From: SFLA01 sp045595165
GTDB lineage: Bacteria; Bacillota; Clostridia; Oscillospirales; CAG-382
Length of the DNA stretch: 64,000 nt
Direction: 5' to 3'
Assembly (NCBI GenBank): GCA_045595165.1
Contig: JAZNZY010000019.1
Location: 62,001 to 126,000 of the forward strand
A model generated the notes under the pieces. The model was not told the origin of the DNA. It was given only the letters and a program-made list of their open reading frames with translations, and ran no database searches. This document shows, piece by piece, positions 44,900-52,551 of this stretch. Each line of letters begins with the position of its first letter. Position 1 is the stretch's first letter. The position numbers were made by a program, and so were the translations under genes.

Positions 44900-45035
44900 T
44901 CCGCTTGCGCGGAGTGATATAGACGGCGTTGCCGTCGTGATATAGAAAGCTGTCTGCTTTCGTGATATGCTTGCTTTGCAAGCGTGATATAGCCTCACTT
45001 CGCTCGGCGTGATATGCGCACTGCGTGCGCGTGAG
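44900..45035 (-). repeat. Hairpin array, GTGATAT linker family (array F3)
   Basis: TCCGCttgcGCGGA, then GTGATAT five times separated by AGACGGCgttGCCGTC, AGAAAGCtgtctGCTTTC, GCTTGCtttGCAAGC, AGCCTCACTTCGCTCGGC and GCGCACtgcGTGCGC, ending GTGAG. It shares most hairpins, in order, with array F1 17 kb away but differs at loop and compensating stem bases. It abuts the ribosome-binding site of the DUF2310-like gene. Confidence 0.85.
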
Positions 45036-45057
45036 AAGGACGATAGCCGATATGTTT

Positions 45058-45426
45058 TTAATCCAACAGTTCGTCGGCAGATTCTACCGTCCATCCGAAT
45101 TTTTCTTTAAAATCTTCGAAGCACTGCTTGCAAATCCAGTGGTACATATCCTTGGTGCAATAAAATTCGCAATCAATATCGGTCATCGCTTTTTCCCAGC
45201 AAAATTCACAGTGATCGTGCCAAAGCAACTGTATTTTTTCTCCTTCAAGGTATTCGTTTTCATTCGGGTGTTGGGCAACATGGTGTTCGGCGCACTTTAA
45301 AACCTTTTGGTAGAATGCGTTCTTTTCTATGTACGCATCTTTCCAGAATTTGGGGAATTTGATTTTATACAGTGTTGCGTTTTGCAGATACGCTTCTTGA
45401 CCATTAATTCTCCAGTCCTGTTCCAT
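45058..45426 (-). CDS. Small Cys/His-rich hypothetical protein (122 aa)
   Basis: The start at 45426 follows AAAAGGAG; the longer frame reads through array E2. The protein is soluble, rich in Trp, Lys and Glu, with two Cys pairs (CEFCWEKAM and CKQC, plus CEFYC) that probably bind zinc, and a His-rich spot (CAEHHVAQH). Family not recognised. It lies between hairpin arrays E2 (leader) and F3 (after the stop), between the RlmD-type gene and the DUF2310-like gene. Confidence 0.65.
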   Translation of the reverse strand: MEQDWRINGQEAYLQNATLYKIKFPKFWKDAYIEKNAFYQKVLKCAEHHVAQHPNENEYLEGEKIQLLWHDHCEFCWEKAMTDIDCEFYCTKDMYHWICKQCFEDFKEKFGWTVESADELLD

Positions 45427-45441
45427 ATTAAAACTCCTTTT

Positions 45442-45527
45442 CTTCACTTCGCCGCAAGGCGAAACTTCACTCAAGCAGTGAACTTCACTGCCGATAGGCA
45501 GCTTCACTTACCCTTGGGGCAAACTTA
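45442..45527 (-). repeat. Hairpin array, AACTTCACT linker family (array E2)
   Basis: TTCGCCgcaaGGCGAA, CACT..AGTG, GCCgataGGC and CCCTTGGGG hairpins separated by AACTTCACT-like linkers, in the same order as array E1. The stop codon (TAA) of the RlmD-type gene is the last triplet of the array and the other end touches the AAAAGGAG of the next gene. Confidence 0.82.
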
Positions 45528-46874
45528 GCCGTCTGACCTTGTTAGGCAAACGACGCTTTCCACGTGTCCCGTTCTCGGGAAAAGATCAAAAACAGCGGCT
45601 TTTTGCGCTTTAAAACCTTTTTCCTCGAATATTTTTATATCTCTTGCCAGGGTTGCGGGGTTGCAGGAGATATATACCACCTTTTTGGTGCCGGATAGGC
45701 AGATATCGTTTATCACCTTTTCCGTCATTCCCTTGCGGGGCGGGTCGGTCAGCACCACGTCTGGAGTGCCGAAGGTGTTTTTGCACTCTTCAATACCCTT
45801 TTCGCTGTCCGCACACACGAAGCGGAAATCCGTATATCCGTTTGCTTTTGCATTGCGGGATGCATCCTCCACCGCTTGGGGGATAATTTCAATACCGAAC
45901 AGCTTTGTATCCGTATCCGTACAGCAAATGCCCACCGTTCCCGTACCGCAGTAAAGATCGCATACTATATCGCCCTTTTTGGGGGACGCATATTCCTTTG
46001 CCTTGTTAAGCAGCATTTCCGCCGCCTTGGTGTTTACCTGCCAGAAGGAGAGGGGGGATACCAAAAAACGCTTTTCGCACAGAATATCGGTAAGATAGGG
46101 CTCTCCCTTTAACAGCACGCACTTTTTGCCCAATATTACGTTGGTGTTTTGGGTGTTTATGTTCGCATAAAAGCTTTTAATCTCGGGGTGGAGCGACGTT
46201 ATCTTTTCGCACACGGGGTAGAGGAATGAAATGTCCTCGGTATTCACCACGGGCATAACGCAGTAATCGCCGTTTCCCGTGTTGCGCAGGTACAAATGGC
46301 GCAAAACACCTGTGCCCGTTTCGCTGTCATAAACCGAAACGCCGTTCAGTTCGTTTAAAATATCGTTGATTATCTCTGTAGTTTTCTCGGGCTGAAGCAG
46401 GCAGTCCCCGTGAGGGATTACTCTGTGCGAATGCCGGGCAAAATACCCTGCCGCCAACCTTCCGTCCTTTACCGTTACGGGATATTGCGCCTTGTTGCGG
46501 TATCTTTCCGTAACAGGACTTACAATATATTCGGGTATTATATCGCATTTGCCGATACGGGAAAGGCAATCCCGTACATGGTCATATTTTAACCTTTTCT
46601 CCGCTTCATAGTTCATATGCCGTAAAGCGCAGCCGCCGCATTGCTTGAACACGGGGCAATCGGGCTGAATACGGTCGGGAGAAGGTGAAATCAGCTCTTC
46701 CGTTTTTCCCACAAGATAACCCGTGGTTTCTTTAATTATCTTAACCGTCATTTCATCTCCCGCACAGCACATGGGGGTGAATACCACCTTGCCGTCTTCG
46801 GTACGGGAAATTCCGTCCCCTTCGGGAGTAACTGCGGTTATTTTAAGCTTATAGACCCGATTTTTCTCTTTCAT
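45525..46874 (-). CDS. rlmD: 23S rRNA (uracil-5-)-methyltransferase RlmD-type with TRAM domain (copy 2)
   Basis: A 449-residue protein with AAGGAGATC before the ATG. Residues about 1-60 are a TRAM RNA-binding domain (KITAVTPEGDGISR). CPVFKQCGGCALRH gives [4Fe-4S] ligands, LYCGTGTVGICC the SAM loop, VLTDPPRKGM and VYISCNPATLARD the active site with the nucleophilic Cys. This is the normal domain set of the family; the copy at 28.5 kb lacks TRAM. The two are paralogs in one window and may act on different uridines. Confidence 0.9.
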   Translation of the reverse strand: MKEKNRVYKLKITAVTPEGDGISRTEDGKVVFTPMCCAGDEMTVKIIKETTGYLVGKTEELISPSPDRIQPDCPVFKQCGGCALRHMNYEAEKRLKYDHVRDCLSRIGKCDIIPEYIVSPVTERYRNKAQYPVTVKDGRLAAGYFARHSHRVIPHGDCLLQPEKTTEIINDILNELNGVSVYDSETGTGVLRHLYLRNTGNGDYCVMPVVNTEDISFLYPVCEKITSLHPEIKSFYANINTQNTNVILGKKCVLLKGEPYLTDILCEKRFLVSPLSFWQVNTKAAEMLLNKAKEYASPKKGDIVCDLYCGTGTVGICCTDTDTKLFGIEIIPQAVEDASRNAKANGYTDFRFVCADSEKGIEECKNTFGTPDVVLTDPPRKGMTEKVINDICLSGTKKVVYISCNPATLARDIKIFEEKGFKAQKAAVFDLFPRTGHVESVVCLTRSDG

Positions 46875-46899
46875 TTTTTACGGATCTCCTTTTTTCGTT

Positions 46900-47433
46900 T
46901 TAAATTACGCCGAGTACGGTTATTAAAGCGGCTGCAACGCAAAACACTTCAAACACAAACGGTGGTTTTGTATTTTTGGAATTAAGTACTATTCCGTGCC
47001 ATAATATCACCGTAGCGGCAAAGCATACACAGGCGATGGAGGAGCTTATCAAAAGTGATTCCGGATTATCTCCCGAAAACTCTATTGCCGTCATTACAGC
47101 GGAAAGCACAGGCAAAAGTATTATGGCAGGCAGGTAGATAGCTTCGGTTTTATACAGCTTTCTTGCCGCAAAAGCCGCCCCTATTCCCAACACCGCCGCG
47201 CCGATTGCGGAAAACACGGTAAGCATTGTGCTGTTTGCAAAACCGCCGAAATAATTTGCGCACAAATAACCGCCCAGTGCGGTTCCTCCAACTCCTGCGA
47301 CGATACAGCACACCGCCGTTGTGATCACGGGCTTGCTATCCCCACGCAAAAAGGTTTTGTCCCTTAAAAGCAGTGAGCAAAACAGGCGGAGTGCCGCCAC
47401 AAGGCAAATTGCGGAAACAATAAAAATCTTCAT
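46900..47433 (-). CDS. Integral membrane protein of the Rnf-like operon (177 aa)
   Basis: Five to six predicted helices, small and Ala/Val/Gly-rich (TTAVCCIVAGVGGTALGGYL, AAVLGIGAAFAARK). The start overlaps the rnfD-like stop by 4 nt. Position and size recall RnfA/RnfE subunits, but the conserved RnfA/E sequence features were not found, so I leave the family open. It is the last gene of the three-gene operon. Confidence 0.6.
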   Translation of the reverse strand: MKIFIVSAICLVAALRLFCSLLLRDKTFLRGDSKPVITTAVCCIVAGVGGTALGGYLCANYFGGFANSTMLTVFSAIGAAVLGIGAAFAARKLYKTEAIYLPAIILLPVLSAVMTAIEFSGDNPESLLISSSIACVCFAATVILWHGIVLNSKNTKPPFVFEVFCVAAALITVLGVI

Positions 47434-48410
47434 TTTTTGCCTCCTTTAACCTTGGTTCTCCCGTATGCAACGGGGAGGGTGTATCTGTCGATAACGGGAG
47501 TGAGTAGACCCATTATCACTACTGCGGCATAAACGCCCTCTTCGGAAACACCCATATAACGTATAAGCACCGTAAGCGTTGCCGTTCCTGCGCCAAAGAT
47601 TATCCTTCCCATATCGGTTACGGGCATGGAATGAGTATCCGAAAAAGCGTAGGTTGCGGCAAGCATACCGCCTCCCGAAAGTAGGGAAACCAGCATAAAG
47701 AATATAGCCTCGTTATCTCCCTTGGGGAAGATAAGCGTTATAAGACATAAAACGACCGCAAAAGCAACCGGCGCCTGCCAGCGCATCTTTTTGCGCACCA
47801 AAAGGAATATGCATCCCGCAAGCAACAGCATAAAGCTTATTTCGCCTATATTGCCGGATACTGTTCCAAAAAACTGATCCCACAGCGTGCCTGAGGAAAC
47901 TTTTCCCTGCGCCAAAAGCTGTAAGGGGGTGTAGGTGCGTATGGAATTTATATCGGCTTCCGCGGGGTTAAACAGCCAAGGAGATACGTACACGAACGCC
48001 TGAGTGGCTCTTGAAAGCAATTTCGGAAACAACGTCCGTACTGTCGCCGCGGCGAAAAAACCTCCGAAAAAGGGCTTTCTGCCCTCAGGAAGCCACAACG
48101 AGGGAATGGCGGACAACGCTCCGCCCAGCATAGGAATATAATAGGGCACGGAGGCGGGAAGAGTAAAGGCGAAAACGGCGGCGGAAACTGCCGTATCCAG
48201 CATAACAGCGGGAGATACCATTTTCTTTAATGCCGTCTTTACGCCCAAAAGAACTGCAAGGGAAAACAAAACGGATATAACCGTTATAAAAAGCGCGCGG
48301 ACACCGTATGCGTATATACTCCACACCAGAGGGAGCAAAAGAATTACGCATCTGTCTGCGGAAAAGGAGAGAGCGCTTGTTTTACTGTGCAGAGTGGGGG
48401 AATATGTCAT
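47430..48410 (-). CDS. rnfD: RnfD/NqrB-like membrane subunit
   Basis: A 326-residue protein; the start at 48410 follows AAAAAGGAGG and overlaps the rnfC stop by 4 nt. Multiple helices with RnfD features: MLDTAVSAAVFAFTLPASVP, FFGGFFAAATVRTLFPK, FFGTVSGNIGEISFMLLLAG. The flavinylation site, normally SGAT before PL, reads RTYTPL here; Thr is kept but the motif is degenerate, so covalent FMN is doubtful. In the complete complex the subunit carries electrons and ions across the membrane. Confidence 0.82.
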   Translation of the reverse strand: MTYSPTLHSKTSALSFSADRCVILLLPLVWSIYAYGVRALFITVISVLFSLAVLLGVKTALKKMVSPAVMLDTAVSAAVFAFTLPASVPYYIPMLGGALSAIPSLWLPEGRKPFFGGFFAAATVRTLFPKLLSRATQAFVYVSPWLFNPAEADINSIRTYTPLQLLAQGKVSSGTLWDQFFGTVSGNIGEISFMLLLAGCIFLLVRKKMRWQAPVAFAVVLCLITLIFPKGDNEAIFFMLVSLLSGGGMLAATYAFSDTHSMPVTDMGRIIFGAGTATLTVLIRYMGVSEEGVYAAVVIMGLLTPVIDRYTLPVAYGRTKVKGGKK

Positions 48411-49648
48411 TTTGCTGCCTCCTTTTTTCTTTCGCTTATAATATCCAGCAGGTTTATTTCCGAAGGGCAAACGTATTCACAGCATCCGCACATATCGCAC
48501 AGCCTTGTCCAGGCGGGCTTTTGGCTTCCGTCAACAAAAGTGAGGGGGGCAATATGCATAGGACAATGGGAAATACATTTTCCGCAGCGTATACACGCTT
48601 GCGGGGTCTTGCTTGCGGGATCGGTAATTATTAACTGGGTTGTGGATTTGGTAACACATCCATTTTCCAGATCCGTCGCAGTGCCGTTTACCGCGCTTCC
48701 GTAAACGCAGACAGCTCCTTCGGGAACGCCGCCGCATTTTTCCGTAACTGCGCGTAAGGACGTACCGATAGGTACCAAGAGATTTGCGGGAGAAGCACAT
48801 TTTTCACCGCTTACGGTAACGTATTTATCCGTTACGGGCATACCCTCTGCACAGGCATTGTATATGCGAAGCACGGTTTCTGCGGAAAATACGGTGTAGC
48901 CTATATCGTGGGTGGCGTGCCCTGCGGGGACTTCTTTTTTTATTATCGCGCAAAGCAGGTTTCTTTCCTCGCCGAGAGGATACTTCGGCTCAAGGCGGGT
49001 AACGGATATAAGCTTATCCTTTTCGCCCAAAACCGCCTTCAATGCGGAATATGCCTTGCGCTCGTTGTTTTCAAGTGCGAATACCACCTGCTTTACTCCG
49101 ATCGCCTTTGCGAGAATTCTTGCGCCGTACACCAGTTCTTTTGCGTGTTCTTTTACGATCTCTCTTACAAAGCTTCCGTAAGGATCGGACTGAACGCAGT
49201 TTATGACCAGACAAAAGGCTTTTCCGCGGGATGCAATGATCTTAACGTGGGTGGGAAAACCGCTGTAGGTTCCCACAACGCCCATAGTCCGTATCTTTTC
49301 GGTTATTTCCTCCGCCGTTATTTCGGAAACGGGTTTGGTAAAGGGGTTGGGGGGAGCGCAGGTTTCCGTTTTATCGGATTTTATAACTATATAGTGGGAA
49401 TTATCCTTTGTAAGTAAGCGGACGACGGTGCCCGAAACGGGCGCGTGAAGATTAGCCAGTCTGTTGCTTATTGCAATAGTCTGACCTTTCAATACGGTAT
49501 CGCCTTCTTTTATGCAGGGGGTAGTGTCCCCTCCCGCCTGCTGGGCAATATTTATTGCCACCGCCGCAGGGGTGAATATTTCTGTTGTCTTCCCGTGGGA
49601 TAACCCCGTCTTGTTTATTTTAATTCCGCCGTAAAAGCTGTTTGCCAT
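48407..49648 (-). CDS. rnfC: RnfC-like electron transport subunit
   Basis: A 413-residue protein. N-terminal barrel-sandwich region (GQTIAISNRLANLHAPVSGT), a Rossmann-like part with FPTHVKI, SLBB-like segment, then two ferredoxin clusters CIRCGKCISHCP and CDMCGCCEYVCP near the C-terminus. Glycine-rich NADH/FMN loop features are weaker than usual. RnfC takes electrons between NADH and the rest of the complex. No rnfB, rnfG or clear rnfA/E follows in this window, so the complex is incomplete or specialised. Confidence 0.85.
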   Translation of the reverse strand: MANSFYGGIKINKTGLSHGKTTEIFTPAAVAINIAQQAGGDTTPCIKEGDTVLKGQTIAISNRLANLHAPVSGTVVRLLTKDNSHYIVIKSDKTETCAPPNPFTKPVSEITAEEITEKIRTMGVVGTYSGFPTHVKIIASRGKAFCLVINCVQSDPYGSFVREIVKEHAKELVYGARILAKAIGVKQVVFALENNERKAYSALKAVLGEKDKLISVTRLEPKYPLGEERNLLCAIIKKEVPAGHATHDIGYTVFSAETVLRIYNACAEGMPVTDKYVTVSGEKCASPANLLVPIGTSLRAVTEKCGGVPEGAVCVYGSAVNGTATDLENGCVTKSTTQLIITDPASKTPQACIRCGKCISHCPMHIAPLTFVDGSQKPAWTRLCDMCGCCEYVCPSEINLLDIISERKKEAAK

Positions 49649-49729
49649 ATAAAACCTCGTGATATATAGTATATCTTAATATAATATCTTAACATTAAAA
49701 AAAATATATTGCAAGTATTAGTTTAACTA

Positions 49730-49758
49730 TTGAATTTTTTATTAAAATACTGTAATAT
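49730..49758 (+). promoter_or_regulatory. Sigma-A-type promoter for the DUF4364-nth operon
   Basis: TTGAAT (49730-49735) and TAATAT (49753-49758) with 17-nt spacing and TG directly before the -10, 20 nt upstream of the TTG start. Moderate match. Confidence 0.5.
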
Positions 49759-49777
49759 ATTGTCGGGGTGATGTTTT

Positions 49778-50317
49778 TTGAACCTGACAGAAAAATTTGA
49801 AATAAAGGTCTTCATTTTGTATTTGCTTAAAAATCTGGATGAACCCTTGGATTATGATACTATCAGCGAGATCGTCGTACAGGACGGCTTTGTGAATTTC
49901 TTTGATTTTGCGGATTGCTTTGCGGATCTTGTCGGAGCAGGGCAGATCGACGCGATCTTTGAAAGCGAGATACCCACGTATCTCATCTCTGCCACCGGCA
50001 GAGAAGCGGTAAGCAACGTGGAAACACGCCTTTATAACACGGTGCGTGAGCAGGCGTTAAGGTCTGCCCAACGCTTACTTGCTTTGCGCAAGGACGGCAC
50101 CCGCGTTTCGTCGGATATAAAGCCTTGCGGAGAGGGGTACAGTATTACCTGCTCCATTACCAACAGCACCAAAACAGTGCTCAACGTGGAACTGTATGTA
50201 ACTGAGGAGAGATACGCTCATCAGCTTATCGGTAATTTCGAGGATAACGCAGAAAACGTGTATAAGGGGATAATGGCACTCCTTTCGGGAGATGTCAATT
50301 ATATTTTCAATGAATAA
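49778..50317 (+). CDS. DUF4364 family protein
   Basis: A 179-residue protein with a TTG start after GGGGTGATG. Opens NLTEKFEIKVFILYLLKNLD, typical of DUF4364, with a winged-helix-like N-terminal half (YDTISEIVVQDGFVNFFDFA, YLISATGREAVSN) and a beta C-terminal half. The family is common in Clostridia, function unknown; a DNA-binding regulator is possible. It overlaps nth by 8 nt with the preferred nth start. Confidence 0.82.
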   Translation: MNLTEKFEIKVFILYLLKNLDEPLDYDTISEIVVQDGFVNFFDFADCFADLVGAGQIDAIFESEIPTYLISATGREAVSNVETRLYNTVREQALRSAQRLLALRKDGTRVSSDIKPCGEGYSITCSITNSTKTVLNVELYVTEERYAHQLIGNFEDNAENVYKGIMALLSGDVNYIFNE

Positions 50318-50936
50318 TAAAGCTGCTGCAATAACCGATGCGTTGTATAACCTTTATCCGGACGCCGTCTGCGGACTTGATGCAGGTGCGGATCCTTACC
50401 GTCTGTTCGTAATGGCGGTGCTTTCCGCCCAGTGTACGGATGAACGGGTAAACGCAGTATCCACAGAACTGTTCAAACATTTTCCCACACCCCTTTCCAT
50501 TGCGGAAAGCAAAGAGGGCGAACTGGAAAAATACATATACACCGTAGGACTGTATAATTCAAAGGCAAAATCCTTGCGTGAAGCCTGCCGCCGTATAGTG
50601 GACGTGTACGGAGGCGAGATACCGTCGGATATGGATGATCTCCTTTCCCTCCGCGGAGTGGGCAGAAAGGTTGCCAATCTGTTAAGAGGCGATATTTTCG
50701 GCTTGGGCGGTATTGTAGCGGATACTCATTGCATAAGAATATCCGTAAGGCTTGGTCTTTGCTCCAAAAAAGACCCCGTAACCGTGGAAAGAGAGCTTAC
50801 GCCTGTCATTCCTACAGATAAGCAATCCGGATTTTGCCACCGTATGGTACTTTTTGGAAGAGAATACTGTACCGCAAGAAACCCGTCGTGCGAAAAATGC
50901 CCGCTCAGTCATTTGTGCGATACCGCACAAAACTAA
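50310..50936 (+). CDS. nth: Endonuclease III
   Basis: A 208-residue DNA glycosylase/AP lyase of base excision repair. From the ATG at 50310 the catalytic Lys120 (LRGVGRKVANLL, helix-hairpin-helix) and Asp138 (GIVADTH) fall at the E. coli positions, and the [4Fe-4S] loop is C-x6-C-x2-C-x5-C (CTARNPSCEKCPLSHLC). An ATG six codons upstream (50292) is also possible, but the family starts like MNNKAAAITDALYNLYPDA. The stop codon TAA is the first triplet of hairpin array E3. Confidence 0.93.
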   Translation: MNNKAAAITDALYNLYPDAVCGLDAGADPYRLFVMAVLSAQCTDERVNAVSTELFKHFPTPLSIAESKEGELEKYIYTVGLYNSKAKSLREACRRIVDVYGGEIPSDMDDLLSLRGVGRKVANLLRGDIFGLGGIVADTHCIRISVRLGLCSKKDPVTVERELTPVIPTDKQSGFCHRMVLFGREYCTARNPSCEKCPLSHLCDTAQN

Positions 50937-51004
50937 GTTCGCCTTCAGCGAGTGAAGTTGCCTTCGCTTGCGCTTTGGCGCAGTATGCACCTGACGGTGC
51001 GTGA
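50934..51004 (+). repeat. Hairpin array, AACTTCACT family, plus-strand orientation (array E3)
   Basis: Begins TAAGTTCGCC at the nth stop, as array E2 begins at the rlmD stop, then AGTGAAGTTGCC, TGCGCtttGGCGCA and GCACCtgacGGTGC hairpins. More degenerate than E1/E2. Orientation follows the gene direction. Confidence 0.6.
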
Positions 51005-51061
51005 TTTTATAACAATAAAAACAAAAAATAAATAACCCAAACCACGAAAGGACAAAAGAAA

Positions 51062-52528
51062 ATGAAAAAATTCACAGCACTTCTTTTGCTGGCGCTTTTG
51101 GTCATCGTTCCCTGCTTTGCCGCTTGTAACGACGAAATCGACGATGCCGGTCAAAACTCCGAGGTTTCCGAGGCGGCAGGCTTCCCCTTGGAATATAAAA
51201 AGTTCGACAATGCTACCGTAACCATTCTCGGTATTGCTTCCGGCAGACACACCTACGGTGAAATGCAGTTCGTTGCCAACGAAGAGCAGGATGGCAACGT
51301 TATTAACGATGTTGTTGCCGAAAGAAACAATTATATCGAAGAAACCTATGGCATAAAGATCGAGCTTCTTACAGAAGATTATCCCAATACCAAGATCGAC
51401 GATATGCTGGCAACCGGTCTTGATACCTATGACGTTATCGTTGGCGACGTATTCAATATGATGCCCAAGGTAACCTCCGGTGCGTTCCACAAGCTTAACG
51501 ACCTTCTCCTGCTCGAAAACGAGTGGTGGGATCAGAACTCCATCAAGTTCCTTTCTCCTGCAGGAGATACCTATATGGTTGCAGGCGACGCACTCATTTG
51601 CGACGATATATTCACCTATCTCGTACTGTTCAACAAGGATATGTACGAGGATCAGGGTCTTATGGACCAGTACGGTTCTATGTATGATATGGTTGACGCC
51701 GGTGAATGGACCTATGACCGCCTCCATACCATTGCAAAAGCAGTTTCCAAGCCCGATCCCGACGGAAAGTGGACAAACGTTAACTGTACTTACGGTTTCC
51801 TGGGCGATGCATACGGCTCTACTATGATGGTATCCGGCGCAGGTGTTTCTACCGTTGAGCTTACCGATGATGGATTTAACCTTGTTGTAGGCTCTCAGAA
51901 GTCTATCGACGTTTTCCAGAAGGTTCAGGCTCTTATGGGCGATACCGCCGCTTGCTGCTATGTTGAGCAGATTCCCGAGCAGTGGTCCGGCATCAGCTCC
52001 ATCTTCAAGAATAACAGAGGTCTTTATTACCTTACCGTTGCAAACGGTATCGTAACTCTCAGACAGTCTGTTACCGAGGAAGAGGCTGTAAACTTCGGTG
52101 TTGTTCCCATTCCCAAGTTTGACGAAGAGCAGGAAAACTACTATTCCGGCATCAACGCATACCAGTCCGAGGTTATTACCATTCCCTCTACCAACAAAGA
52201 AAATCTTGATGCTACCGTATACGCTCTGGAAGCGTTGGCATACTACAGCCATACTCCCGCATCCGGAAAGAGCCTTAAGGAAGCGTACTATGAAACCGTT
52301 CTTAAGCTTCAGTCCGTTGAATCCGATGATGACGCTCGCATGCTTGATATCATCTTCGGCAACCGTCTGTACGACCTCGGCGGTATCTACAACTGGGGCG
52401 GTCTGATCGGCGTATATTCTCACTGCTTGCGTAACAACGCAGGTCTTGCTTCTTACTGGGAATCCATTCAGGGCAAGGTAGAAGCCGAAATGGACGCTAC
52501 TCTCGAAGCATACGATAATATGAAATAA
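51062..52528 (+). CDS. Extracellular solute-binding lipoprotein (ABC importer type)
   Basis: A 488-residue protein with GAAAGGA upstream. Lipoprotein signal with lipobox ending FAAC (Cys22), a Ser/Asp/Glu-rich spacer, then a periplasmic-binding fold of the sugar-binding type (VTILGIASGRHTYG, ERNNYIEETYGIKIELLTED, DVIVGDVFNMMPKVTSGAFH, YSGINAYQSEVITIPSTN). No permease or ATPase genes are nearby, so it works with a transporter encoded elsewhere. It is co-directional with the CotH-dockerin gene 24 nt downstream, so the two are probably one operon. Confidence 0.85.
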   Translation: MKKFTALLLLALLVIVPCFAACNDEIDDAGQNSEVSEAAGFPLEYKKFDNATVTILGIASGRHTYGEMQFVANEEQDGNVINDVVAERNNYIEETYGIKIELLTEDYPNTKIDDMLATGLDTYDVIVGDVFNMMPKVTSGAFHKLNDLLLLENEWWDQNSIKFLSPAGDTYMVAGDALICDDIFTYLVLFNKDMYEDQGLMDQYGSMYDMVDAGEWTYDRLHTIAKAVSKPDPDGKWTNVNCTYGFLGDAYGSTMMVSGAGVSTVELTDDGFNLVVGSQKSIDVFQKVQALMGDTAACCYVEQIPEQWSGISSIFKNNRGLYYLTVANGIVTLRQSVTEEEAVNFGVVPIPKFDEEQENYYSGINAYQSEVITIPSTNKENLDATVYALEALAYYSHTPASGKSLKEAYYETVLKLQSVESDDDARMLDIIFGNRLYDLGGIYNWGGLIGVYSHCLRNNAGLASYWESIQGKVEAEMDATLEAYDNMK

Positions 52529-52551
52529 AAAATAATCGGGAGGGCAAGAAT

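Noticed and set aside
50945..52423. Long minus-strand open frame (492 codons) opposite the solute-binding lipoprotein
   Set aside because: It is the antisense shadow of a clear lipoprotein gene with signal peptide and ribosome-binding site. Its composition is unnatural (Val/Ile/Gly-rich, no domain) and it has no ribosome-binding site.
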